From Bacteroidaceae bacterium (GTDB lineage: Bacteria; Bacteroidota; Bacteroidia; Bacteroidales; Bacteroidaceae): 64,000 nucleotides of DNA. The DNA lies in the NCBI GenBank assembly GCA_024398715.1, contig JAKSIP010000008.1, positions 1-64,000 of the forward strand, in the 5' to 3' direction. Positions 45,084 to 54,400 of the stretch are shown in pieces; the stretch's first letter is position 1; each line of letters opens with the position of its first letter. The notes beneath the pieces were generated by a model. That model did no database searches, was not told the origin of the DNA, and worked only from the letters and a program-made list of their open reading frames with translations. The position numbers were made by a program, and so were the translations under genes.

Positions 45084-46301
45084 ATGAAATACATAGTTAT
45101 TCTTGGCGACGGTATGGCCGACTGGCCAATCAAGGAATTCGGAGACAAGACCATACTCCAGAGAGCACACAAACCATACATGGATATGATGGCCCGATTG
45201 GGCCGTTGCGGCATGTACAAGACTGTTCCTGACGGATATACGCCTGGCAGCGAGGTTGCCAACATGGCAGTTATGGGTTACGATGTCCCCAAGGTTTTCC
45301 AGGGGCGCGGCGTACTTGAAGCCGCCAATATGGGTATCGAACTGGGTAATGGCGATATGGGTATGCGCTGCAACCTTATCTGCATAGAAAACGGGAACAT
45401 AAAGAACCACTCCGCCGGTCATATTACTACAGAAGAAGCGGACCAGCTGATAAGATATCTTGACAAAGAGCTTGGTAATGATTCCGTCCATTTCCATACC
45501 GGAATACAGTACCGTCATCTGCTTGTCATAAAAAACGGTTGCAAGGATCTGGAATGCACACCGCCGCACGATGTGCCCGGCTCGCCGTTCCGTCCGCTGC
45601 TTGTCAAGGCAAAAACACCTGAGGCACAGCAGACTGCAGATTTGCTGAACAGTCTTATCCTGCGTTCACAGGAAATACTTGAACAGCATCCCATAAACAT
45701 TGCCCGCAAGCTGGCTGGAAAAGATATGGCCAACAGCATATGGCCATGGAGTCCCGGTTACAGACCGCAGATGGAGCCTGTAAGCAGCAAATTTCCGCAC
45801 ATAAAGAGTTGTTCCGTAATATCGGCCGTTGACCTGATAAAGGGCATAGGTCATTATGCCGGCATGAAAGTGATTGATGTTGAAGGTGCCACAGGACTGT
45901 TCAACACCAACTACGAAAACAAAGCCAACGCCGCCATAGACGCATTGCGTACGGACAATTTTGTATATGTGCATGTTGAGGCTCCGGACGAGGCCGGACA
46001 CGAGGGCAACGTTCCGCTCAAACTGCAGACTGTTGAAGATCTGGACCGCCGCCTTATAGGTCCCATATTCGAGGCGGTCAAGAACTGGGATGAACCTGTA
46101 GCGTTTGCTGTTCTTCCGGACCACCCCACTCCGTGTCTTCACCGCACACATACATCAGATGCCATACCTTTCCTGATATATTACCCGGGAATAGAACCGG
46201 ACAGTGTGCAATGCTATGACGAACAGTCCTGCAAAGCGGGGTCTTACGGGACAATTGAAGGCACACGGTTTGCGGACATTTTCTTGAACATACATAAATA
46301 A
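45084..46301 (+). CDS. apgM-type phosphoglycerate-mutase-like protein, proposed homoserine kinase
   Basis: This 405-residue member of the alkaline-phosphatase superfamily belongs to the archaeal-type cofactor-independent phosphoglycerate mutase group. It shows VILGDGMADWPIKEFGD, the catalytic-loop TPGSEVANMAVMGYD, and metal-binding HVEAPDEAGHEG and LPDHPTP. In Bacteroidetes this gene regularly sits next to thrC (often also thrA), and it has been proposed as a homoserine-kinase analogue rather than a mutase. Here thrC follows after 26 bp, which supports that role by context only. I chose ATG 45084 since the upstream extension runs into the promoter. Confidence 0.85.
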   Translation: MKYIVILGDGMADWPIKEFGDKTILQRAHKPYMDMMARLGRCGMYKTVPDGYTPGSEVANMAVMGYDVPKVFQGRGVLEAANMGIELGNGDMGMRCNLICIENGNIKNHSAGHITTEEADQLIRYLDKELGNDSVHFHTGIQYRHLLVIKNGCKDLECTPPHDVPGSPFRPLLVKAKTPEAQQTADLLNSLILRSQEILEQHPINIARKLAGKDMANSIWPWSPGYRPQMEPVSSKFPHIKSCSVISAVDLIKGIGHYAGMKVIDVEGATGLFNTNYENKANAAIDALRTDNFVYVHVEAPDEAGHEGNVPLKLQTVEDLDRRLIGPIFEAVKNWDEPVAFAVLPDHPTPCLHRTHTSDAIPFLIYYPGIEPDSVQCYDEQSCKAGSYGTIEGTRFADIFLNIHK

Positions 46302-46327
46302 TTAATTGATAATACATTCTATACAAC

Positions 46328-47626
46328 ATGCTATATTACAGTACAAACGGTAAAGCGCCAAAGGCAACACTTGCCGAGGCCGTTGTAAAGGGTCTTGCAC
46401 CGGACCGCGGTCTTTATATGCCTGAGCGTCTTGAGAAACTTCCACAGAGTTTCTATGACACAATTGACACGCTGTCATTTCAGGAAATATCATACAGAGT
46501 GGCAAGCGCTCTATTTGGAGAAGATATTCCTGCCGATGACCTGAAAAAGATTGTATATGACACACTGAGTTTTGAAACACCGGTTGTCCACATAGACGGA
46601 AACATATATACGGAAGAACTTTTTCATGGTCCTACGCTTGCATTCAAAGATGTCGGTGCCCGCTTTATGGCCCGTCTGTTGGGATATTTCAACAAAAACG
46701 AAAAACGTCTGGTAAACGTGCTTGTTGCTACAAGCGGCGATACAGGCAGCGCTGTTGCCAATGGTTTTCTTGGTGTTGAAGGAGTCCATGTATATGTACT
46801 GTATCCCAAAGGAAAGGTAAGTCCTATTCAGGAATGCCAGTTCACAACCCTTGGCCAGAATATAACAGCTCTTGAAATTGATGGTGTGTTCGATGACTGT
46901 CAGGCACTTGTCAAAAGTGCGTTCATGGACCAGCAGCTTAATGACCACATGAAGCTCACAAGCGCAAATTCAATCAACGTGGCACGCTTCCTGCCGCAGG
47001 CATTCTACTATTTCAACGCCTACGCACAGATGAAGAAACTTGGTAAGGCGGACAATATGGTTATCTGCGTTCCCAGCGGAAACTTCGGAAACATTACCGC
47101 AGGTCTGTTCGGCTGGTTCATGGGACTGCCCGTAAAGCGTTTCATAGCTGCCAACAATGCCAACGACATATTCTACAAATATCTGCAGACAGGTGTCTAT
47201 TCACCCAAACCGTCGGTACAGACTCTGGCAAACGCCATGGATGTTGGAGACCCAAGCAACTTTGCACGCGTACTTGCGCTCTACAAAGGTTCCCACAAGG
47301 ATATTGCAGCACACATTGCAGGTGCAACATATTCAGATGCGCAGATTGCAGAAACAATTGCAGACACCTTCAACCGTACCGGTTATGTGCTTGACCCGCA
47401 CGGAGCCTGCGGTTACCGCGCACTGAAGGAAGGCCTTGCAGATGGCGAACAGGGCGTATTCATAGAGACAGCCCATCCTGCCAAATTCAAGGAGAAGGTC
47501 GATGCCATACTTGGCGGCGACATTGAGATTCCTGCAAAGCTCCAGGCATTCATGAAAGGGACCAAACAGTCTGTAGAACTTGGAAAAGACTTTGAAGGAT
47601 TCAAGAAATTCCTTCTGAACCAATAG
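46328..47626 (+). CDS. thrC: Threonine synthase
   Basis: This 432-residue PLP enzyme converts O-phosphohomoserine to threonine. The PLP-lysine motif GPTLAFKDVGARF, the TSGDTGSAVANGF loop and VPSGNFGNITAG are intact. It matches the E. coli-like long class. It forms a run with apgM (26 bp upstream), the MetH-activation protein (14 bp downstream) and the CstA genes, so phosphohomoserine supply and use lie together. Confidence 0.96.
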   Translation: MLYYSTNGKAPKATLAEAVVKGLAPDRGLYMPERLEKLPQSFYDTIDTLSFQEISYRVASALFGEDIPADDLKKIVYDTLSFETPVVHIDGNIYTEELFHGPTLAFKDVGARFMARLLGYFNKNEKRLVNVLVATSGDTGSAVANGFLGVEGVHVYVLYPKGKVSPIQECQFTTLGQNITALEIDGVFDDCQALVKSAFMDQQLNDHMKLTSANSINVARFLPQAFYYFNAYAQMKKLGKADNMVICVPSGNFGNITAGLFGWFMGLPVKRFIAANNANDIFYKYLQTGVYSPKPSVQTLANAMDVGDPSNFARVLALYKGSHKDIAAHIAGATYSDAQIAETIADTFNRTGYVLDPHGACGYRALKEGLADGEQGVFIETAHPAKFKEKVDAILGGDIEIPAKLQAFMKGTKQSVELGKDFEGFKKFLLNQ

Positions 47627-47640
47627 AAATCAGACCCGGC

Positions 47641-48327
47641 ATGGTACCCGTCAAATGTACAGATTTGAAAGTAGATTACAGCGAAATCTACAATAATATG
47701 GGACTGGGCACAAATACGCCCGATGCCGTTACAGAAAACACAACAGAACTCCATCTTAAAGAAGCCCTGCTGCGTCTCAAGCCACGCTTTGAGTACCATA
47801 TTGTTGATGGTACCATGTCAGAAGAAGGCATCACTCTGACAACAAACGGAAAGTGTGCTGAATTCAATACCGGACATATTATTACGCACGGACTCAGGAA
47901 CGCCCAGAAATTTGTTATATTTGTGGCATCGGTAGGACCGGAATATACTGCATGGACCGCAGAACTGTCCGGCAAAGGCGATGTCTTTGTCAACTTTGTT
48001 GTAGATTGCATAGGTTCCGCCATTGTTGAAAGTGTTGCAGATTATATGGAACAGTGTCTGCAGACCGAACTGGATCAGAATGGTTTGAAACGCACAAACC
48101 GTTTCAGTCCCGGTTACTGCGGATGGCATGTCAGAGAGCAGCAGTTGCTTTTCTCTCTGTTCCCCGAAAAGAATCCGTGCCAGATTGAACTGACAGATTC
48201 ATGCCTGATGCTTCCCATAAAATCTGTGAGCGGAATTATAGGAATTGGAACGGATGTCCGTTATCTGCCCTATTCATGCAACCTATGCAATTTTGCAATG
48301 TGCTATAAACGTAAAAAGAAACAATAA
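47641..48327 (+). CDS. Stand-alone MetH activation-domain protein
   Basis: This 228-residue protein matches only the AdoMet-binding activation domain of cobalamin-dependent methionine synthase. It has the signature RFSPGYCGWHVREQQ, the AVGP-like VGPEYTAW and a VDCIGSAIVESVADYM helix. The C-terminus is unusual for the domain: a Cys-rich motif CNLCNFAMC. The domain normally ends MetH and allows SAM-dependent reactivation of cob(II)alamin. As a separate protein it could reactivate a truncated MetH in trans or another corrinoid protein. It lies 14 bp after thrC; the homocysteine module is at 14183-15103. Confidence 0.87.
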   Translation: MVPVKCTDLKVDYSEIYNNMGLGTNTPDAVTENTTELHLKEALLRLKPRFEYHIVDGTMSEEGITLTTNGKCAEFNTGHIITHGLRNAQKFVIFVASVGPEYTAWTAELSGKGDVFVNFVVDCIGSAIVESVADYMEQCLQTELDQNGLKRTNRFSPGYCGWHVREQQLLFSLFPEKNPCQIELTDSCLMLPIKSVSGIIGIGTDVRYLPYSCNLCNFAMCYKRKKKQ

Positions 48328-48339
48328 ACACATATAGAG

Positions 48340-49788
48340 ATGGTAACGTTTTGTATCAGTGTAGTCCTTCTGATATTGGGCTATATCTTTTATGGAAGAG
48401 TCGTTGAAAAGGTTTTCAACAAAGATTCAAACAGAGAAACACCGGTAAACCGTCTGGCAGACGGAGTTGACTACGTCAGACTCCCGGCTTGGAAATGTTT
48501 TATGATCCAATTTCTGAACATTGCCGGTGTAGGCCCTATTTTCGGTGCCATTCTTGGTGCAATGTACGGTCCGTCCTGCTATCTGTGGATTGTATTCGGC
48601 TGCATTTTTGCCGGTGCGGTACATGACTACATGACAGGAATGATATCGCTGCGCAAAGACGGAAAGAACATGCCTTTCATTGTCCGTTCCCAATTGGGTA
48701 AGTTCATGGGACATTTCATGGACGTAGTTATGATAGCCATGCTGCTGATGGTAATTGTAGCGTTCACAAAAAGTCCGTCACAGCTGTTGAGCGGGCTTAC
48801 CAATGACAATATGTCTGTCATGACTTGGGAAGCGATAATTATACTGTATTTCTTTGTTGCCTCTTTTGTTCCCATCGATAAGATAATAGGACGCATTTAC
48901 CCATTGTTCGGAATAATACTTCTTGGAACAGCCGTTGCCCTGTGCATTGCAATGTTTGTAAACAATGCCCCTGTTCCTGAGATTACTGACGGTTTGTTCA
49001 ACAGACAGAATCCTGAAAAACAGCCAATTTTCCCGATGATGTTCGTAAGCATTGCATGCGGAGCAATATCCGGTTTCCATGCATCACAATCCCCTATCAT
49101 TTCAAAATGTCTGGCAAACGAAGACCTTGGCCGCCCCATATTCTACGGTTCAATGATTACCGAAGGCATTGTTGCCCTTATCTGGGCAGCGGTGGCATCG
49201 TCTTTCTTTGGAGGATACGGCGGACTTGCAGGTTTCCTGGCCGAACATGAAAACAGTGCTGCTGCAGTAGTATCAACAGCATGCACCGGCTGGTTGGGAA
49301 AAGTAGGCGGAATAATAGGCATACTGGGTGTTGTGTGCGCATGCATAACCAGCGGCGATACTGCACTGCGCTCTTCACGTCTGGTCATATCAGAGCTTTT
49401 CAATTTCAACAAAAACTCCATTTGGACACGTATTGTGATAATTATTCCGTTCCTGATAGCCGCCACATTCATAATGTCCATAAGATTCGATGTGATATGG
49501 CGTTACTTTGGATGGACCAACCAGTTTCTGAGCATGTTCGCTCTGTGGTCCGCCACAATTTACCTTACAAAAAGGAAACGCAATTTTCTCATTACCCTGA
49601 TTCCGGCAATATTCATGACATTCATCTGCACATCGTTCATCTGTTTTGCTGAATACGGTTTCAGAATGTCACTGGACGCAAGTTATACGGCTGCCATTTT
49701 TATCACGGTAATTTTCTCATTGGCATTCATCGGCTGGTACAGATACGTATATGTCAAGAATGACTGGGAACAGGATGACAAGAACTAA
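48340..49788 (+). CDS. CstA-family carbon-starvation transporter, copy 1
   Basis: This 482-residue integral-membrane protein, with about 12 hydrophobic segments, belongs to the CstA family of peptide/pyruvate transporters. Family segments include LNIAGVGPIFGAILGAMYGP, AGAVHDYMTGMISLRKDG and SIACGAISGFHASQSPIIS. It lies 12 bp after the MetH-activation gene and 19 bp before a second copy, so it is cotranscribed with them. Pyruvate, peptide or amino-acid substrate is unknown. Confidence 0.92.
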   Translation: MVTFCISVVLLILGYIFYGRVVEKVFNKDSNRETPVNRLADGVDYVRLPAWKCFMIQFLNIAGVGPIFGAILGAMYGPSCYLWIVFGCIFAGAVHDYMTGMISLRKDGKNMPFIVRSQLGKFMGHFMDVVMIAMLLMVIVAFTKSPSQLLSGLTNDNMSVMTWEAIIILYFFVASFVPIDKIIGRIYPLFGIILLGTAVALCIAMFVNNAPVPEITDGLFNRQNPEKQPIFPMMFVSIACGAISGFHASQSPIISKCLANEDLGRPIFYGSMITEGIVALIWAAVASSFFGGYGGLAGFLAEHENSAAAVVSTACTGWLGKVGGIIGILGVVCACITSGDTALRSSRLVISELFNFNKNSIWTRIVIIIPFLIAATFIMSIRFDVIWRYFGWTNQFLSMFALWSATIYLTKRKRNFLITLIPAIFMTFICTSFICFAEYGFRMSLDASYTAAIFITVIFSLAFIGWYRYVYVKNDWEQDDKN

Positions 49789-49807
49789 CTAAATAAAACC
49801 AACCATA

Positions 49808-51256
49808 ATGATTACATTCCTTTCAAGCATAGTACTCCTTATTTTGGGATACATATTTTACGGTAAAATTACAGAAAAAGTATTTCTGGCAGATCCGGAC
49901 AGAGCAACACCTGCCACACGCATGGCTGACGGAGTTGACTACATTCATATGCCAGTATGGAAATGTTTTATTGTCCAATTTCTGAATATTGCGGGCGTTG
50001 GTCCCATTTTCGGTGCAATTGTCGGTGCCATGTATGGGCCGGCATCGTTTTTATGGATTGTGTTCGGAAGTATCTTTGCCGGAGCGGTACATGACTATAT
50101 GAGCGGAATGATGTCCGTACGTAAAGACGGGAACAATATGCCTTTGCTGATCCAATCCCAACTGGGAAGAGTAATTGGCTTTTTCATCAATATTTTCATC
50201 ATACTGATGGTTGTACTGGTTGTTGTCACATTTACCCAAAGTCCTGCTACATTGCTTACGAATATGACAAATAATACAGTCTCAGAGCACGTTTGGATAG
50301 CAATAATACTTGTTTACTATTTTATTGCATCTTTTGTTCCTATTGACAAAATCATTGGAAAGATATACCCGGTGTTCGGAGCGCTTCTTCTTCTGACAGC
50401 AATTGCACTTATTGTAGTAATGGTTGTCAGACTGATGCCTATTCCTGAAATTACTGAAGGTCTTCATAACAGACAGAGCAATCCCGCGGAAACACCTATA
50501 TTCCCTATGATGTTTGTCAGTATCGCATGCGGAGCAATATCCGGATTCCACGCATCCCAGTCCCCTATCATATCCAGGTGTATTGAGAACGAGAAATACG
50601 GACGCCCTGTATTCTATGGTGCAATGATTACAGAAGGTCTTGTAGCCCTTATCTGGGCTGCCGCAGCAGCAACATTCTTTGGAGGGTATGACGGACTTAT
50701 CGGTTTTCTGGCAGAACACAACAACAGTGCGGCAGCTGTAGTTTCGACAGTATGCAATACCGCGCTTGGCAAGATTGGCGGCATTATGGGTGTTCTGGGA
50801 GTAGTCTGCGCATGCATTACTACCGGAGATACAAGTGTACGCGCAGGACGTCTTATCATTTCTGAATTTCTGAACATTCCGCAGAACAATATCTGGAGAC
50901 GTATGACCATTGTCATCCCAATCATTCTGATAGCCCTTTGGATGATGAATTTCCAATTTGATGTTCTATGGCGTTACTTTGGATGGAACAACCAGTTATT
51001 AAGCGTATTTACGCTTTGGGCCATTACAGTTTACCTGTGCAAAAGAAAACGCCAGTATGTCATATCGCTGGTTCCGGCGCTGTTCATGACATTCATCTGC
51101 ACATCGTTCATCTGTTTTGCAAAGATTGGCTTCAACATGAATCTGACATGGAGCTACATCTCAGCCGGATGCGTTGACCTGATGATGCTGATTGTATTCC
51201 TCAGATGGAAGACCAACATATTCAAAAACGACGGTGAAGAATCACATATAGGATAA
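49808..51256 (+). CDS. CstA-family carbon-starvation transporter, copy 2
   Basis: This is a second CstA protein of the same 482-residue length, aligning end to end with copy 1. It clearly arose by tandem duplication, but the copies have diverged: MSGMMSVRKDGNNMPL versus MTGMISLRKDGKNMPF, and NPAETPIFPMMFVS versus NPEKQPIFPMMFVS. Conservation is strongest in the SIACGAISGFHASQSPIIS core. The copies may differ in substrate. The 3' end overlaps the convergent FecCD gene by 35 bp. Confidence 0.92.
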   Translation: MITFLSSIVLLILGYIFYGKITEKVFLADPDRATPATRMADGVDYIHMPVWKCFIVQFLNIAGVGPIFGAIVGAMYGPASFLWIVFGSIFAGAVHDYMSGMMSVRKDGNNMPLLIQSQLGRVIGFFINIFIILMVVLVVVTFTQSPATLLTNMTNNTVSEHVWIAIILVYYFIASFVPIDKIIGKIYPVFGALLLLTAIALIVVMVVRLMPIPEITEGLHNRQSNPAETPIFPMMFVSIACGAISGFHASQSPIISRCIENEKYGRPVFYGAMITEGLVALIWAAAAATFFGGYDGLIGFLAEHNNSAAAVVSTVCNTALGKIGGIMGVLGVVCACITTGDTSVRAGRLIISEFLNIPQNNIWRRMTIVIPIILIALWMMNFQFDVLWRYFGWNNQLLSVFTLWAITVYLCKRKRQYVISLVPALFMTFICTSFICFAKIGFNMNLTWSYISAGCVDLMMLIVFLRWKTNIFKNDGEESHIG

Positions 51257-52220
51257 CCGGAACACCTACAAAAGGTGTTATGGCATTCAATGGGATAATG
51301 CCGTGTCCGGTTGGAAGCGAACTGAGTATTGTGCAGAACAACGCAATGGCAGCACCGCAAAGTATTGTAAAAGGAACAGTACGGCGATGATTGTTATCCT
51401 GACAAATCATACGGGCTATATGCGGAACTGTTAGTCCGATAAAAGAAACAGGTCCGCAGAAAGCAGTGGTTGAGGCAACCAGAAGACCCGTTGACAGCAA
51501 TAGCACTGTTCGGGAACGTTTTATGTTTATTCCAAGGTTTGCCGCATAATTATCGCCAAGGAGAAGTGCGTTCAGAGGTTTTACAAGAAACACTGACAAT
51601 GCCAGGCCAGCAACAGAAAGTATTGCCAGCAGAGGCAATTTTTCCATCCCTACACCACCAAAATTTCCCATTCCCCATATTGCATATGAATGGACGCCTT
51701 CCGATGTTGAAAAAAAGGTGACAAGAGTAACAGCTGACTGGGCAAGATAACTTACCAGAATGCCGGCAATAAGCAACATTATATTATTGCACAGCACACG
51801 GGACAGAAGAAGTATGATTCCCATAACCAGCAAAGCGCCTATGAAAGCTCCAATCACAACAGCCACATTGCCTCCAAGAGAAATGGATCCGACCGAGACC
51901 TGACCTCCAAGCATAAGCATTACTATGGCTACTCCCAGACCGGCACCGCTGTTCAATCCCAGAATGTCAGGACCGGCAAGCGGATTACGGAACAGAGTCT
52001 GCAGCATAAGGCCGGAAACGGCAAGAGACGCTCCACACAAAACGGCAGTAATGCTCTGCGGAAGTCTGCTATCAAGAATAATGCCTGTCCAGCTTGCCTT
52101 TGCCCCATTACCAAGCAATATTTGAAAAACTTGGGAAAAGGGAATGTGTACCGCTCCAACAAAAAGCGAAACAAAAAAGAGTATTATGACAATTACCGAT
52201 AGCAGTACGTAACGTTTCAT
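51222..52220 (-). CDS. FecCD-type ABC transporter permease
   Basis: This 332-residue membrane permease of Fe-siderophore/B12 importers has about 10 transmembrane helices and the family hallmarks SRLPQSITAVLCGASLAVSG, NPLAGPDILGLNSGAGLG and FVGLTVPHIARM-like SFIGLTVPHIARMICQDNN. It stands alone: no ATPase or substrate-binding gene adjoins it. The only matching ATPase seen is at 15112-15843. I chose ATG 52220 (MKRYVLLSV); it shares a 60-bp gap with pnuC. Confidence 0.92.
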   Translation of the reverse strand: MKRYVLLSVIVIILFFVSLFVGAVHIPFSQVFQILLGNGAKASWTGIILDSRLPQSITAVLCGASLAVSGLMLQTLFRNPLAGPDILGLNSGAGLGVAIVMLMLGGQVSVGSISLGGNVAVVIGAFIGALLVMGIILLLSRVLCNNIMLLIAGILVSYLAQSAVTLVTFFSTSEGVHSYAIWGMGNFGGVGMEKLPLLAILSVAGLALSVFLVKPLNALLLGDNYAANLGINIKRSRTVLLLSTGLLVASTTAFCGPVSFIGLTVPHIARMICQDNNHRRTVPFTILCGAAIALFCTILSSLPTGHGIIPLNAITPFVGVPVILYVILHRRF

Positions 52221-52224
52221 GTTG

Positions 52225-52273
52225 CAAAAATAGGAAAAATATAACATAAATTGTGGCAAAATAAGTAATTTTG
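52225..52273. promoter_or_regulatory. Divergent -7 elements FecCD / pnuC, nearly leaderless
   Basis: The minus-strand TATTTTTG (plus 52225-52232) ends only 4 bp before the FecCD ATG. The plus-strand TAATTTTG (52266-52273) ends 7 bp before the pnuC ATG. If used, both transcripts would begin at or within a few bases of the start codon. Confidence 0.45.
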
Positions 52274-52280
52274 CCGACAA

Positions 52281-53018
52281 ATGAAACCGGCCAGACTTTT
52301 TAACCTTAACAGTTGGGATATATTCCTGATTGGAGGATTTACCGCTATCAGCATTCTATTGGAGTTGTCAGGAAACCCTACGGGCAACAACAGATTACCT
52401 GTACTTGGATTTGTAGCAGGTCTGTTCAGCATATTATGCGCAATTTATGGAGCAAAAGGGAATATTTCAAATTTCTTTTTCGGGTTTATCGGTTCACTGC
52501 TGACCGCATATATAGCCTACAGGCAGCAATTATGGAGCAACTGCGCAATATATCTGCTGTTCAATGCCCCCATTCAGATTGTGGGTCTTATCCAGTGGAA
52601 AAAACGTCTGAAAGAGAACACACCGGCAGTAACCCCGCGATGGATGACATGGAGACAGCGCATTGTCACTACAGTATCAACAATAGCAGCCATAGCGGGT
52701 ATTACAATAGTATTGGCTATCAAAGAAGACCCTCAGCCATTATTGGACTCCACAACTACTCTGCTGGTTATCGTTGCCCAGCTTATGCTGACATTTGCCT
52801 ATACCGATTTGTGGATAGTATGGATAATATGCAACACGTGCAATATCATTATGTGGAGCATTGCATCGCGTTCGGGAGATTCCGATGCCATACTGACACT
52901 TGTACGTTCCTGCTTCTTTATGCTGAACACAATTTATGGCATAATAAACTGGATCCGGTTGGAGCATTCAGACAAGAAAGATTCTACAAAACAGACAGAA
53001 AGCGATGTCATCTCTTAA
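52281..53018 (+). CDS. pnuC: PnuC-family vitamin transporter (nicotinamide riboside type)
   Basis: This 245-residue protein of 7-8 hydrophobic segments fits the PnuC family: ending-of-helix IQIVGLIQWKK and the DLWIVWIICNTCNI helix with the Trp residues that line the substrate path. PnuC imports nicotinamide riboside; related PnuT/PnuX carry thiamine or riboflavin. No TPP or NAD riboswitch fits in the 60-bp upstream gap. It overlaps radA by 14 bp. Confidence 0.85.
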   Translation: MKPARLFNLNSWDIFLIGGFTAISILLELSGNPTGNNRLPVLGFVAGLFSILCAIYGAKGNISNFFFGFIGSLLTAYIAYRQQLWSNCAIYLLFNAPIQIVGLIQWKKRLKENTPAVTPRWMTWRQRIVTTVSTIAAIAGITIVLAIKEDPQPLLDSTTTLLVIVAQLMLTFAYTDLWIVWIICNTCNIIMWSIASRSGDSDAILTLVRSCFFMLNTIYGIINWIRLEHSDKKDSTKQTESDVIS

Positions 53019-54396
53019 AGACAAAATAGTTTACGTATGCAGCGAGTGCGGTTATGACCAGCCCAAGTGGAGCGGGAAATGTCCCTCCTGCGGAGCTTGG
53101 AACAGTTTTGTTGAACAACGCACGGCACCGGAAAAGCCTGCGTCGGGTTTCAGTAGAGAAAACAGGCAGAATCACGTTGCAGGGGCAATACCGTTGAAAC
53201 ATGTAAAGGGTGAAAGCGAGTTGCGCATTTCTATGCCCGATGCCGAATTGAACCGCGTTCTGGGCGGTGGTCTGGTATTAGGTTCCATAACACTGATTGG
53301 AGGTGAGCCCGGAATTGGCAAATCCACTCTTATTCTACAGACAGCACTTTCCATGCAGGACAAAAAGGTTTTCTATGTTTCCGGAGAAGAGAGCGCGCGT
53401 CAGATTAAAATGAGAGCGGACCGTCTTATGGAGAATATTGGAAATGAAATGCCTGAGACGTTATATATATGTACGGAAACCAATCTTGAAAAGATATTCG
53501 AACAGTCAAATTCCTTACAGCCTGATATTATTGTGGTAGATTCCATTCAGACAATCAGTTCCGATTATGCGGATTCGACTGCAGGAAGTATCAGTCAGAT
53601 AAAGGAATGCGCCACTTCTCTGTTGAAATATGCCAAAGAGAGCGGCATCCCTGTAATTCTTATCGGACACATCACCAAAGAGGGTTCAATTGCCGGTCCT
53701 AAAGTATTGGAACACATCGTTGACACCATCATACAGTTTGAAGGAGACAGACAATATCTGTACCGTTTGCTGAGACCTGTAAAGAACCGCTTTGGCAGTA
53801 CCGCAGAAATAGGCATATACCAGATGGAGAGTTACGGTTTGCGCCCGGTAAGCAACCCTTCTGAGCTGCTGATGAATACCCATTCCGAAAACATGAGCGG
53901 AGTATCCATAGCGTGCACTATAGAAGGAATCAGACCTTTACTGATAGAGACCCAGGCTCTTGTAAGCAGCGCCGTATATGGGACACCGCAACGTTCAGCC
54001 GTAGGTTTTGATATACGCCGTCTCAATATGCTTCTGGCCGTTCTGGAAAAACGTGTAGGGTTCAAACTGGCACAGAAAGATGTATTTCTGAACATTGCAG
54101 GTGGAATCAAGGTAAATGACCCCGCCATGGACCTGTCTGTCATAACATCTGTCCTTTCCAGCAGTATTGACATTGCTCTTGACAGGGATATTTGCCTGGC
54201 TGGAGAGGTAGGCCTATCTGGAGAAATCCGTCCTATCAGCCGCGCCGAGCAGCGTATTTCCGAGGCTCAACGTCTTGGTTTCAGGAAAATCATTCTGCCA
54301 GCCAGCTGTTTGGGCAAAATAGACAGAAAGAAATACGGGATAGAGATAGTAGGGGCAACCAAAGTTGAGCAGACTTTCAAATATCTGTTCGGATAA
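53005..54396 (+). CDS. radA: DNA repair/recombination protein RadA
   Basis: This 463-residue bacterial RadA (Sms) has a C4 zinc finger (Cys12, Cys15, Cys26, Cys29) and a RecA-like ATPase with Walker A GGEPGIGKSTL. The RadA-specific VKNRFGST motif and a C-terminal Lon-protease-like domain follow. It is a helicase-like factor aiding branch migration of RecA intermediates. The start ATG at 53005 lies within the pnuC gene (14-bp overlap), and the FAD gene follows after 4 bp. Confidence 0.96.
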   Translation: MSSLKDKIVYVCSECGYDQPKWSGKCPSCGAWNSFVEQRTAPEKPASGFSRENRQNHVAGAIPLKHVKGESELRISMPDAELNRVLGGGLVLGSITLIGGEPGIGKSTLILQTALSMQDKKVFYVSGEESARQIKMRADRLMENIGNEMPETLYICTETNLEKIFEQSNSLQPDIIVVDSIQTISSDYADSTAGSISQIKECATSLLKYAKESGIPVILIGHITKEGSIAGPKVLEHIVDTIIQFEGDRQYLYRLLRPVKNRFGSTAEIGIYQMESYGLRPVSNPSELLMNTHSENMSGVSIACTIEGIRPLLIETQALVSSAVYGTPQRSAVGFDIRRLNMLLAVLEKRVGFKLAQKDVFLNIAGGIKVNDPAMDLSVITSVLSSSIDIALDRDICLAGEVGLSGEIRPISRAEQRISEAQRLGFRKIILPASCLGKIDRKKYGIEIVGATKVEQTFKYLFG

Positions 54397-54400
54397 TTCT

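Noticed and set aside
49808..51256. Reading the second CstA as an assembly duplication of the first
   Set aside because: The copies differ throughout at DNA and protein level and have distinct C-termini, so they are true paralogues.
52221..52280. TPP or NAD riboswitch upstream of pnuC
   Set aside because: The gap is only 60 bp and already holds two promoter elements, which leaves no room for a riboswitch.
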